Shown: positions 1 to 7,104, numbered from the stretch's first letter. The stretch is 8,152 nucleotides of DNA from Flavobacteriales bacterium UBA7382 (GCA_002469765.1 DKNS01000187.1:1-8152), one strand, 5' to 3'. The notes: a model not told the origin generated them from the letters alone. Numbers and translations: made by a program.

Positions 1-832
1 TGTCTTCCGGGGTGTCTATGAATGAAATCTCGGGGATGCGGCCCATGGCGCTGAACGTAGTGCGTACCAAGTCGAGGAAGGTGCGGCCGTCGCCACTTCC
101 CAAATTGTACAACCCCGAGTGCGCCGGGATGCGGTGGTGCATGAAGTGAAGCAGCACGCTGCACACGTCCTCCACGTGGACGAAGTCCCGGGTTTGATGG
201 CCGTCTGCAAAGTCAGGACGGTGGCTTCGGAACAACTTCATGCCTCCCGTGGCTTCCACTTGTCGAAAGGTGTGCAGGACCACAGAGGCCATGCGCCCCT
301 TGTGGAATTCGTTGGGCCCATAGACGTTGAAGAACTTGAACCCAGTCCAGAAGTAGGGCTTGCGTTCTTGGGCGAGGGCCCACGCGTCGAAGTCGTTTTT
401 GGACCTTCCATAAGGGTTGAGGGGTTGGAGGTCCTCCACAATGTCGTGGCTGTCGACGTAGCCCAAAATTCCGTCGCCATAGGTGGCCGCTGAACTGGCG
501 TAAATGAGGGGGAGACCAAATTCCACGCAAAGGTTCCAGATGTCTTTGCTGTACTGAAGATTCAGGGCATTCAAGAGGTCTTCGTCTTGTTCTGTGGTGT
601 CGGTGCGGGCCCCGAGGTGGAACACGAATTGCACCTGCGATTCGTTCGTGCGAAGCCACGCGGGAAAGTCCTTTCGGTCCACGCGCTCAGTCACGTCGAG
701 GTGGTCGTGGTTGGGGTGTTTGGCCTCCACACTGAAGTCATCGACCAAGATCAATTGGCGGTAATCCGCTTCCAACAGCCTGACGGCAAGCACGCTTCCG
801 ATGAAGCCTGCAGCTCCTGTAACCACAATCAT
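1..832 (-). CDS. hldD: ADP-L-glycero-D-manno-heptose 6-epimerase, 3' end cut off by the window
   Basis: This cytoplasmic short-chain dehydrogenase/reductase-type epimerase converts ADP-D-glycero-D-manno-heptose to the L-glycero form used for the lipopolysaccharide inner core. I translated the minus strand by hand and found an open frame of 277 codons with no stop up to the window edge; the E. coli enzyme is about 310 residues, so roughly 30-50 C-terminal residues are missing. Visible motifs are the NAD(P)-binding GAAGFIGS at residues 6-13, YASSAATYGDG at 111-121, the catalytic Tyr141-x3-Lys145 pair, FFNVYGPNEFHKGRMAS at about 167-182 and RDFVHVED at about 215-222. The HKG-MASV stretch separates HldD from UDP-galactose epimerases and other sugar epimerases. 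The visible end, FIDTPED, fits Bacteroidota homologs. I chose the ATG at 832 because the family usually begins MIxVTG; an in-frame ATG at 859 would add nine residues. The gene is divergent from the pterin synthase, 54 bases away. Family assignment is secure; the exact start is less so. Confidence 0.95.
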   Translation of the reverse strand, partial: MIVVTGAAGFIGSVLAVRLLEADYRQLILVDDFSVEAKHPNHDHLDVTERVDRKDFPAWLRTNESQVQFVFHLGARTDTTEQDEDLLNALNLQYSKDIWNLCVEFGLPLIYASSAATYGDGILGYVDSHDIVEDLQPLNPYGRSKNDFDAWALAQERKPYFWTGFKFFNVYGPNEFHKGRMASVVLHTFRQVEATGGMKLFRSHRPDFADGHQTRDFVHVEDVCSVLLHFMHHRIPAHSGLYNLGSGDGRTFLDLVRTTFSAMGRIPEISFIDTPED

Positions 833-886
833 GCCGCGAAGGTAGCCCGGTGAAAACATCTGCTGCCTTTGTCGGGTTATCGCATC
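833..886. other. Short divergent intergenic region between hldD and the pterin synthase
   Basis: These 54 bases must carry the 5' ends of two divergent genes unless the promoters lie inside the coding regions. I see no convincing Bacteroidota promoter pair. On the plus strand TGCCTTTG at 864-871 differs at one position from TAnnTTTG, but no TTG lies 19-21 bases upstream. On the minus strand TACCTTCG also differs at one position, but it lies almost on top of the start codon. Both are weak. Confidence 0.3.
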
Positions 887-1309
887 ATGAAGAACGTCTA
901 CGTCACTCGCCGCGCCCGATTCAATGCCGCCCACAAGTTGTGGAACGACGATTGGGACGAGGCCAAGAACCTGGAGGTTTTCGGAAAATGTGCCAATCCA
1001 AATTGGCACGGTCACAACTACGAACTTCACGTCACCGTGAAAGGAGTGCCCTCCGAAGACACAGGTTATTGCATGAACCTCAAGGACTTGAAGGACATCA
1101 TCAAGGACAAAGTGGAGGAGCCTTTGGATCACAGGAACTTGAACATCGATGTGCCCTTTATGCAGGGAAAGCGGACATCCACAGAAATTCTCATCATCGC
1201 CATCTGGGAGGAGCTCGAGGACGTCATCGCAGAGCGGGGATGCCAGCTTCACCACATCCGGTTGTACGAGACGGAGAACAATTACGCCGACTACTACGGC
1301 GGGGAGTGA
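887..1309 (+). CDS. 6-pyruvoyl-tetrahydropterin synthase / 6-carboxytetrahydropterin synthase (PTPS/QueD) family protein
   Basis: PTPS-fold zinc enzymes act on 7,8-dihydroneopterin triphosphate. They make either 6-carboxytetrahydropterin for queuosine synthesis (QueD) or 6-pyruvoyl-tetrahydropterin for biopterins. The protein is 140 residues. Zinc ligands are His16 (FNAAHKL), His41 and His43 (HGHNY); the catalytic Cys35 sits in GKCANPNWHGH; Asp81-His82 complete the triad (PLDHRNL); Thr99-Glu100 and Glu128 (YETENN) fit the pterin pocket. The Cys-x5-HGH spacing, the MNLKDLKD segment and the total length resemble animal PTPS more than the shorter E. coli QueD, which has Cys-x3-HGH. Which reaction it catalyses cannot be settled here, so I give no symbol. 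I chose the ATG at 887; an in-frame TTG at 869 would add six residues not expected in the family. No queC, queE, queF or biopterin gene is visible next to it. The BI-1 family gene follows 68 bases downstream on the same strand, so co-transcription is possible but not shown. Confidence 0.94.
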   Translation: MKNVYVTRRARFNAAHKLWNDDWDEAKNLEVFGKCANPNWHGHNYELHVTVKGVPSEDTGYCMNLKDLKDIIKDKVEEPLDHRNLNIDVPFMQGKRTSTEILIIAIWEELEDVIAERGCQLHHIRLYETENNYADYYGGE

Positions 1310-1377
1310 ACCGCTGAGCGATTGCAAAATTTGGTCAAGGCTGAGGGCTGAAGAGATCCATCGTGCATCTTTGGAGC

Positions 1378-2100
1378 ATGGATCAACCACCACGTCTTTT
1401 TGAGGGCGCACGCCCTGAGCTTCACGAAACGCGTTTCACCAACGAAGCTTCGGTGTCGTCGTTCATGTCCACGGTCTTCACATGGATGGTGGCAGGTTTG
1501 GCTGTCACCGGTGCAGCCGCGTATTGCGCCGCGACCAGCGAATTGTACCTCTCACTCATGCAAGGGGCGGGGTTTTGGCTTGTGACCTTGGCGCCTTTTG
1601 GGTTTTTGCTGGTGATGAATTTTGGGCTTCAAAAACTCAGCGTCACTTCCCTCGCGTTGTGCTTTCTCGCGTTCGCCGGCACCATGGGGCTAAGCCTTGG
1701 GGGCATATTTTTCATTTACGCTTTGGGGAGCATCGCCCAGGTCTTTGCGATCACAGCGGGCACCTTCGCCATCATGGCCATCGCCGGCTACACCACCAAC
1801 GTGGATTTGTCGCGCTTCGGCAGCTTGCTGTTCATGGCGCTCATCGGCATCCTGTTGGCGACACTTGTGAATTGGTGGATGAAGAGCCCGATGATGGACT
1901 TCATCATCAGCGCGGGTGGGGTCCTCGTGTTCACGGGATTGGTGGCTTACGACACGCAACGTTTGAAGCGCATCGCCGCAGGGGCGGAGTATGGGGCCGT
2001 GGCCCCTATGAAGTTGGCCTTGTTGGGCGCCACCTCGCTCTATTTGGACTTCCTCAACTTGTTCCTGTTCCTGCTGCGCTTGTTGGGCCGCCGGGACTGA
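1378..2100 (+). CDS. Bax inhibitor-1/YccA (TMBIM) family integral membrane protein
   Basis: This is an inner-membrane protein of the family that includes eukaryotic BI-1, Bacillus YetJ (a pH-sensitive calcium leak channel) and E. coli YccA (an FtsH modulator). It has 240 residues. After a polar N-terminus of about 27 residues I count seven hydrophobic segments, at roughly 28-52, 64-83, 90-114, 118-138, 147-167, 173-191 and 212-236. The family signature AYDTQRLK is at 190-197. A second conserved acidic residue lies in the last helix (YLDFLNLF, Asp224). Asp192 and Asp224 are candidates for the paired aspartates that act as pH sensor in YetJ. I prefer the ATG at 1378; an in-frame GTG at 1363 would add five residues. 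The TGA stop touches the stop codon of the converging gene with no base between. Biological role in this organism: unknown; calcium leak or membrane stress tolerance are family-based guesses. Confidence 0.95.
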   Translation: MDQPPRLFEGARPELHETRFTNEASVSSFMSTVFTWMVAGLAVTGAAAYCAATSELYLSLMQGAGFWLVTLAPFGFLLVMNFGLQKLSVTSLALCFLAFAGTMGLSLGGIFFIYALGSIAQVFAITAGTFAIMAIAGYTTNVDLSRFGSLLFMALIGILLATLVNWWMKSPMMDFIISAGGVLVFTGLVAYDTQRLKRIAAGAEYGAVAPMKLALLGATSLYLDFLNLFLFLLRLLGRRD

Positions 2101-2105
2101 TCAGT
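2096..2105. repeat. 10-base perfect palindrome joining two convergent stop codons
   Basis: ACTGATCAGT reads the same on both strands and is centred exactly on the junction between the BI-1 family stop (TGA, 2098-2100) and the deiminase stop on the other strand (TGA, 2103-2101). No intergenic DNA remains for a conventional terminator, and I see no GC stem followed by a T-run on either side. The six central bases follow automatically from two abutting TGA stops; only the flanking AC/GT pairs are extra symmetry. A role in termination is therefore speculative. Confidence 0.5.
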
Positions 2106-3930
2106 GCGCCACCATCCAGCGCTGCGTCCACGTTTGACCTGACGCAGTTTGGAGGGTCAAGAGGTACGGGCCGATGGCCAAGTCGCGGGAGTCGACAAAC
2201 AAACGTTGTGTCCCGCGGGCCATGCGTCCTTCGTGCAACTGGTGGACTGGCTGGCCAAGGCCGTTGCGCAGCGTCACGGTGCACTCCACCGCTTTTGGGA
2301 AATTGACCTCGAAGCAAGAAATCTCTGATCCAGGGTTGGGGTAGGCCGCCACCCACGGCGAGAAGCCTTCGGCATGCACGATGTGGTCGGTGCCTCCCAA
2401 GACATTGAACGACCAGTGTCCTGCAGGTGCGGGCATGGGACGGTTGCCCGTTTTGCCGCTGTTCGCTGCCGCCGACACGTAATAGAACACCTTGGTGCCC
2501 GCAGGTTGGGCAGGGATGTCCCCCGCGAATTCACCCTCCAAGATGCCTTCGCTCATGGGCACTTCGTTCCAGGGCCCTTCTGCCGAAGTGGACCACGACA
2601 GGGTGGCTGAAGAGATGCCCGAGCGGTGGCTGATTTCCGCGACCACCTCGTAAGGCGTGCTTTCGTTCTCGGTGTCGTTCAAGGGAAGGTGGCTGATCAT
2701 CAGCGGGTCCTCCACACCCACGGAATGTGTGATGCAGTGAATGGCACCGCTCAACGCGATGATGTTGGAGTTGCCGCCGTCGCAATCGATGCCCACGATG
2801 TTGTACCCGGGCATGGCTTCTTCCCAAATCCGAATCGCCGTGGTGTCGTATTGCTGGTAGTACGTGGGCAAGATGACTGTGTTGTTCACAAACACGGCAT
2901 TGCTGTACGTGAGGTAGTCCCCATTTTGGTTGGGGTAGCCTCCGCCTTGCTCAGGGGGGCTTGGGATGCGAACGACGTCGAAAGGTGTGCCCCACTTGGT
3001 GGTGAAGTTGCTCAACACGTATTGCAGGTTCGCTTCGATTTGAGGGCCGTCGGCCACACCCTGAGGGTACTCCGCCACCAACAGCGTCGACTCGTCCAGC
3101 AACTTCATGTGCATGTCGATGTGGTGAATGCCGTCGTAAGGCAGGTTGTCCATTTTCACATAAGTGTCCACCCCGTGGAACGCTTCCACGATTTGGTCAA
3201 TGTCGTCCTCCGTGTGGTCGGGGAACGTGGTCCACCAGGACTGTTCGCCGTTGTTTTCGTCGAGGATGAGTTCGGAAGCAAAGGCGGTGCCGTGGCCGTC
3301 GGACATCCAGTTCCCCCCGGTGTTCATCAAGTCGCTGGGCGACTCGATGGTGCTGTACAAGGTGAGGCCCATGTGGTCGGCCAAAGCATCTGGGATGGCG
3401 TCGTCGTCCGGGCGTGGGCGGTTGTACAACCAGTCGACCAGCACGCGGCCGTCGTTCCACTCGGTGTAGACGGTGTTGGCGCCGTAATCCCGGATCCAAA
3501 TGCTGTTGGTGGGCACGTCGACCACCTCAATGCTGTCCATGGACAACGGACCGCCGCAAGATCCTCCAGTGAGGTATGATGTCGTTTGGTTGGGCTCTTC
3601 CGAAAAGATGACCACCCGGCACTCTTGGCTGGCTGCGGACGCGATTTGCTTCAGGATGCATGAAAATCCTTCCCAAGTGATGGTCAACACCTCAATCTCC
3701 TCCCATTCCGCCGCCGTACGCAAGTTGGAGCCCGGAGGCGGGGAGGGAATGCCGCGGCTCAAGGTGCCAAATTGTCCATCAAGTGGACGGGTCATGTCGA
3801 GTTCCCATGGGGCGAAGCCTTTCGGGAGAATGCGGTCTTCTTGGCCGGCGTGTTGCCCCCAAACCAACCCCGAAATCAGGGTCAAGACGAGAAGGGCGAA
3901 GGTGCGGGAGAATGAAGGTTTCAATTTCAT
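2101..3930 (-). CDS. Secreted peptidylarginine deiminase-like enzyme (PAD_porph / agmatine deiminase superfamily) with type IX sorting domain
   Basis: Guanidino-group-modifying enzyme of 609 residues, predicted to hydrolyse a guanidino group to a ureido group plus ammonia outside the cell. Residues 1-25 are a signal peptide (basic start, hydrophobic core, then VWGQ). The catalytic domain spans about 35-415. Candidate active-site residues are Trp145 and Asp148 in IWIRDYG, His270 and Asp272 in HHIDMH, Asn344 in TYSNAVF and the nucleophile Cys399 in AIHCITHS. YNRPRP at 169-174 gives Arg171 and Arg173, matching in spacing the carboxylate-binding arginine pair of Porphyromonas PPAD. A beta-rich, Ig-like region follows (about 425-510), then a type IX secretion C-terminal sorting domain (about 523-609, starting near AAYPNP). 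I chose the ATG at 3930 because the signal peptide begins there; an upstream in-frame ATG at 3990 only adds arginine-rich sequence. It is last in the minus-strand group, 64 bases after the lipoprotein gene. Superfamily and secretion are well supported; peptidylarginine as substrate is inference, and agmatine remains the alternative. Confidence 0.93.
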   Translation of the reverse strand: MKLKPSFSRTFALLVLTLISGLVWGQHAGQEDRILPKGFAPWELDMTRPLDGQFGTLSRGIPSPPPGSNLRTAAEWEEIEVLTITWEGFSCILKQIASAASQECRVVIFSEEPNQTTSYLTGGSCGGPLSMDSIEVVDVPTNSIWIRDYGANTVYTEWNDGRVLVDWLYNRPRPDDDAIPDALADHMGLTLYSTIESPSDLMNTGGNWMSDGHGTAFASELILDENNGEQSWWTTFPDHTEDDIDQIVEAFHGVDTYVKMDNLPYDGIHHIDMHMKLLDESTLLVAEYPQGVADGPQIEANLQYVLSNFTTKWGTPFDVVRIPSPPEQGGGYPNQNGDYLTYSNAVFVNNTVILPTYYQQYDTTAIRIWEEAMPGYNIVGIDCDGGNSNIIALSGAIHCITHSVGVEDPLMISHLPLNDTENESTPYEVVAEISHRSGISSATLSWSTSAEGPWNEVPMSEGILEGEFAGDIPAQPAGTKVFYYVSAAANSGKTGNRPMPAPAGHWSFNVLGGTDHIVHAEGFSPWVAAYPNPGSEISCFEVNFPKAVECTVTLRNGLGQPVHQLHEGRMARGTQRLFVDSRDLAIGPYLLTLQTASGQTWTQRWMVAH

Positions 3931-3994
3931 GACGCCAAGGTACCGCGGCTTCCGCCTTCGAAGGGTGCGCGAGGGCCTCAGCTGCCCCAAGTCC
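3931..3994. other. Gap between the lipoprotein and deiminase genes
   Basis: These 64 bases separate two minus-strand genes. I find no terminator with a T-run and no good promoter. TACCTTGG, a few bases before the deiminase start, differs at one position from TAnnTTTG but has no TTG 19-21 bases upstream. The 8-base palindrome CTTCGAAG lies in the middle. Read-through from the lipoprotein gene is the simplest reading. Confidence 0.35.
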
Positions 3995-4678
3995 TCAGTC
4001 GAGGTCCAAGCTCACGACCTCTCCGGCGGGGCACCACACGGAGTCGATTGCCGTGCTGTCCAAGCCTGCGCAGGCCCAATAACGGTGATGCAACAGCCAC
4101 GTGTCACCCGTGATGAAGCACGTGGACTGGTCGGTGGCACCACCTTCCACGGCCACCCAGTCTGTGCTGCAGTTCCATCGCACTTCGGAGGCGGCACCTT
4201 CCACATCGCGGGGAATCCAACGGTAAATCATGTTGCTATTGGTGCACTCTGGCAAGGAGTTGGAAAGGGAAGCGTCCACGCGGGTTTGGGACATGACCGC
4301 GACTTCTTTGTCGTTCACCATCTCGCCTGAGGACAGGTCCTCAGGGTTGAACGGCACCAGTTCCTCGAAGCAGCCCTCGCGCTCCACACGAAGGCGGATG
4401 GACAGCACGTTGCTTCGAACGGTCTCAAGCTCCACCACGCCGTCTGCGCCGGTGACGGCGTGGTCCACCTCGGTGTAAAACCCGTTGAGCACCCCGTTTT
4501 CCAGGCGCTGTTCCTCCAGGGTGACCAGGACTTGTGAGGCCGGTGAGGTGGGGTCCTCCCATTCCACACATGCGACACGGAACCGGATGGACGAATCTTC
4601 AGGGCGGCAAGACCAGGTGGTTCCTGCCAAAAGCAGGGCCAAGGCTGCGAAGCATTGAAAATGGCGGCGAGGTGTCAT
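3995..4678 (-). CDS. Putative cysteine-rich lipoprotein of unknown function
   Basis: I do not recognise a family for this 227-residue protein. The N-terminus has two arginines, a hydrophobic core (about 9-18) and a cysteine at 24 within GTTWSC, which looks like a signal peptidase II site, although Trp at -2 and Thr at -3 depart from the usual lipobox. Asp and Glu at +3 and +4 after the cysteine (CRPED) resemble the acidic export signals of surface lipoproteins in Bacteroidota. The mature part has seven further cysteines (37, 103, 145, 170, 187, 203, 216), six of them in the C-terminal half or close to it, so disulfides are plausible. Residues about 48-100 alternate in a beta pattern with NGxxxxxxT and GADGVVEL turns, recalling carboxypeptidase-regulatory or Cna-B-like beta sandwiches. 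Its ATG overlaps the helicase stop as ATGA, implying translational coupling. The deiminase gene follows 64 bases later. An ordinary secreted protein is the main alternative. Confidence 0.8.
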   Translation of the reverse strand: MTPRRHFQCFAALALLLAGTTWSCRPEDSSIRFRVACVEWEDPTSPASQVLVTLEEQRLENGVLNGFYTEVDHAVTGADGVVELETVRSNVLSIRLRVEREGCFEELVPFNPEDLSSGEMVNDKEVAVMSQTRVDASLSNSLPECTNSNMIYRWIPRDVEGAASEVRWNCSTDWVAVEGGATDQSTCFITGDTWLLHHRYWACAGLDSTAIDSVWCPAGEVVSLDLD

Positions 4679-7044
4679 CCGACCACTTGGAGTTTGGCGA
4701 ATTTGAGGAGCAGTTGCTTTTTGCCGACCGCAGGGAACGTGATTGTCGCTTTTTCATTGGGGGCGCTGCCCTCGATGTGCAAGACCCGCCCTTTGCCAAA
4801 TTTGGCGTGCATCACGATGTCGCCCACTGCGATGTTGGCGTCCGTGCCGGCTGCAGGGTTGGAGGGCGGCGAGGCTTGAGATGCACCACGGCCTCCACCT
4901 TTCGCAGCTTCCTTCATGCTGGACCAATTGCCAGGCTGTGTAGGTTTGGAAGAGGTGGGTTGGGCCTTGCTTGCCAACCGACCAAACGACCTTGGGGCCG
5001 TCCCGCTCGGCATGCGCTGGAATTGACTGCGCGCTTGGGCGAAGTCGACAGGGCTTCGGGACGTCGGGGTATGCTGGGGGAGGACAATGCAGGTCTCGTC
5101 GATCTCTTCCAAGAAACGGCTGGGGTCGCCCTGGGTCACTTGTCCCCACTTGAAGCGCGTCAGCGCGTACGACAACGTGCACGTGACTTCAGCCCTTGTC
5201 AACGCGACATAAAAGAGACGTCGTTCTTCTTCCAATTCGGCACGGCTTTCCATGGCCATCTGGGAGGGGAACAGCTGTTCCTCCAGCCCCACGATGTGGA
5301 CGTGCTTGAATTCAAGTCCCTTGGCAGCGTGGACCGTCATGAGGCTCACCTTGTTGTCGTCATCGTCCTCGTTGTCGGCGTCCGTCAGCAGGGCGACGTC
5401 AATCAAGAAATCGGACAAGGACTGGGCGTCTTCGTTTGCGGGGTTCTCCACAAATCCTTGGAGTGCATTCAGCAATTCTTGGACGTTCTCGTACCGCGCC
5501 ACACCCTCCGGGGTTTTGTCGCTGTACAATGCGTGCACAAGGCCGGATCGTTTTGCAATGGCCAAACCCAAAGCGTGGGCATTGGCCGTGCCGGCCTCGG
5601 CAGAAAAGGCGGACACCATGTCTGCGAATTCGCGCAGCTTTTTCCAGGCTGAACCCTTCAGGTTGTCCGGAGGCATGCCGTGCTCGGGGTGCAACACGTC
5701 CCACAAGCTCTTTTCTTCCCCGGCTGCAAGCGCAATCAGTTTGTCCATGGTGGTCTTTCCAATCCCTCGGGCTGGGTAGTTGACCACACGCTTGAAGCCT
5801 TCGTCGTCGCTTGGGTTGACCGTCAGACGGAAGTATGCCAGCAAGTCCTTGACCTCCTTGCGCTGATAGAAGGACAGCCCACCATAGATGCGGTAGGGGA
5901 CATTGAGCTTCCTCAAGCTCTCTTCAAACGAACGCGATTGCGCGTTGGTGCGGTACAGAATGGCGAAGTCCTTGTATTGACAACCGTCGTGCCCCCGCAC
6001 TTCAAAAATCTTGTTGGCCACAAAGCGTCCTTCGTCGTTGTCCGAGGTGGCTCTGAAGACCTTGATTTTTTCTCCATCCGAATTCTGAGTCCAAACTTCC
6101 TTGGGGATTTGATCCTGGTTGTTTGCAATCACTGAATTCGCGGCACGGACAATGTGGGAGGTGGAGCGGTAATTCTGCTCCAGCTTGAACAGCTTGGCAT
6201 CCTGGTAGTCCTTTTTAAAGTTGAGGATGTTCTCGATGTTCGCTCCACGGAATGAGTAGATGCTTTGGGCGTCGTCCCCCACCACGCAGACATTCTCGTG
6301 CACGGCGCCAAGCTGCTTGATGATGAGGTATTGCGCGAAGTTGGTGTCTTGGTACTCGTCCACAAGGATGTACTGGAACCTGTGCTGGTACTTGCTCAAC
6401 AGATCTGGGAAGTCACGGAGCAGCACATTCATCTTGTACAAGAGGTCGTCAAAATCCATGGCGCCCGCTCGGAAGCACCTCGCCTCGTAGTTGGCGAAGA
6501 TCTCGGCAAGCATGGGACGACCAGCTTGCTGGTCTTCAGAACGAATCTCGGTGTGCTCGGCATACGCCTTCGCGTCGATCAAGTTGTTCTTGGCGGAGCT
6601 GATCCGACTCTGGATGCTCGCGGGCTTGTACACTTTGTCGTCAAGGCCCATGCCTTTGATGATGTCCTTCAACAGGCTGCGGCTGTCCTGCGTGTCGTAG
6701 ATGGTGAAATTCCGCGGATAGTTGATGCGCTCGCATTCCATCCGCAGGATGCGTGCGAAAATGCTGTGAAACGTCCCCATCCAAAGGTTGCGCGCTTCGC
6801 TTTCCCCCACCAGGCTGCCAATGCGGTGCTTCATTTCCTTGGCCGCCTTGTTGGTGAAGGTCAAGGCCAAAATCGAAAACGGATCCACCCCTTGGGTCAT
6901 CATGTGGGCGATCCGGTAGGTTAAGACCCGGGTCTTCCCAGAGCCCGCACCCGCAATCACCATCATGGGCCCATCCATGTGGGCCGCCGCCTCCCGTTGG
7001 ACTTCGTTGAGATCTTCTAAGAAATTCACAATCGAAAGGTACAT
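4675..7044 (-). CDS. pcrA: UvrD/PcrA-type superfamily 1 ATP-dependent DNA helicase
   Basis: This is a 3'-5' DNA translocase/helicase acting in nucleotide excision and mismatch repair, removal of recombinase filaments and replication-transcription conflicts. From the ATG at 7044 it has 789 residues, within the usual range. Using that numbering, the Q-motif region LNEVQREA is at about 12-19, Walker A GAGSGKT at 32-38, TFTNKAAKEM at 62-71, Walker B VDEYQDT at 228-234, QSIYSFRGA at 260-268, QNYRST at 290-295, VHAAKGLEF at 571-579 and FYVALTRA at 611-618. A low-complexity linker rich in Ser, Pro and Gly (about 660-735) leads to a Tudor-like C-terminal domain (VGDIVMHAKFGKGRV onward), which in PcrA/UvrD binds RNA polymerase. 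I prefer 7044 because family members begin shortly before the LN-x-x-Q motif; an in-frame ATG at 7101 would add 19 unconserved residues. The acidic run ADNEDDDDN before motif V is unusual. It is the first gene of the minus-strand group. UvrD and PcrA are not separable by sequence alone here. Confidence 0.96.
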   Translation of the reverse strand: MYLSIVNFLEDLNEVQREAAAHMDGPMMVIAGAGSGKTRVLTYRIAHMMTQGVDPFSILALTFTNKAAKEMKHRIGSLVGESEARNLWMGTFHSIFARILRMECERINYPRNFTIYDTQDSRSLLKDIIKGMGLDDKVYKPASIQSRISSAKNNLIDAKAYAEHTEIRSEDQQAGRPMLAEIFANYEARCFRAGAMDFDDLLYKMNVLLRDFPDLLSKYQHRFQYILVDEYQDTNFAQYLIIKQLGAVHENVCVVGDDAQSIYSFRGANIENILNFKKDYQDAKLFKLEQNYRSTSHIVRAANSVIANNQDQIPKEVWTQNSDGEKIKVFRATSDNDEGRFVANKIFEVRGHDGCQYKDFAILYRTNAQSRSFEESLRKLNVPYRIYGGLSFYQRKEVKDLLAYFRLTVNPSDDEGFKRVVNYPARGIGKTTMDKLIALAAGEEKSLWDVLHPEHGMPPDNLKGSAWKKLREFADMVSAFSAEAGTANAHALGLAIAKRSGLVHALYSDKTPEGVARYENVQELLNALQGFVENPANEDAQSLSDFLIDVALLTDADNEDDDDNKVSLMTVHAAKGLEFKHVHIVGLEEQLFPSQMAMESRAELEEERRLFYVALTRAEVTCTLSYALTRFKWGQVTQGDPSRFLEEIDETCIVLPQHTPTSRSPVDFAQARSQFQRMPSGTAPRSFGRLASKAQPTSSKPTQPGNWSSMKEAAKGGGRGASQASPPSNPAAGTDANIAVGDIVMHAKFGKGRVLHIEGSAPNEKATITFPAVGKKQLLLKFAKLQVVG

Positions 7045-7104
7045 TCGAGCCTCGCTTGGGCGACCACCCGCAGCAACGCGCTTGCAAAGTGGGTGATTCA
7101 TGTT

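Noticed and set aside
213..659. Minus-strand frame of 148 codons overlapping hldD
   Set aside because: It is out of frame with the epimerase, whose conserved motifs run through the same bases; its Arg/His/Pro-rich composition is typical of a shadow frame.
1310..1377. Terminator or promoter between the pterin synthase and BI-1 family genes
   Set aside because: There is no GC stem with a T-run. CATCTTTG at 1366-1373 is close to a -7 box but lacks a TTG at the right distance and would leave almost no leader.
1482..2306. Plus-strand open frame of 274 codons overlapping the BI-1 family gene in another frame
   Set aside because: It is rich in His, Arg and Gly, has no membrane segments or motifs, and runs across the convergent junction; the BI-1 frame fully explains the region.
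2626..3579. Long open frame (317 codons) on the plus strand opposite the deiminase gene
   Set aside because: It lies wholly inside the deiminase gene, is antisense to it, is rich in Val, His and Gln as expected from reversed codons, and has no recognisable motif. The deiminase frame has clear motifs throughout.
3500..4330. Plus-strand open frame spanning the deiminase-lipoprotein gap
   Set aside because: It has no domain motif, is antisense to two better supported genes and shows no start signal.
4534..5652. Plus-strand open frame of 372 codons opposite the helicase and lipoprotein genes
   Set aside because: It is antisense to conserved helicase motifs, which account for the sequence constraint. 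High GC content readily produces such shadows.
6265..6924. Plus-strand open frame of 219 codons opposite the helicase
   Set aside because: It is antisense to Walker A/B regions of the helicase, with shadow-type composition.
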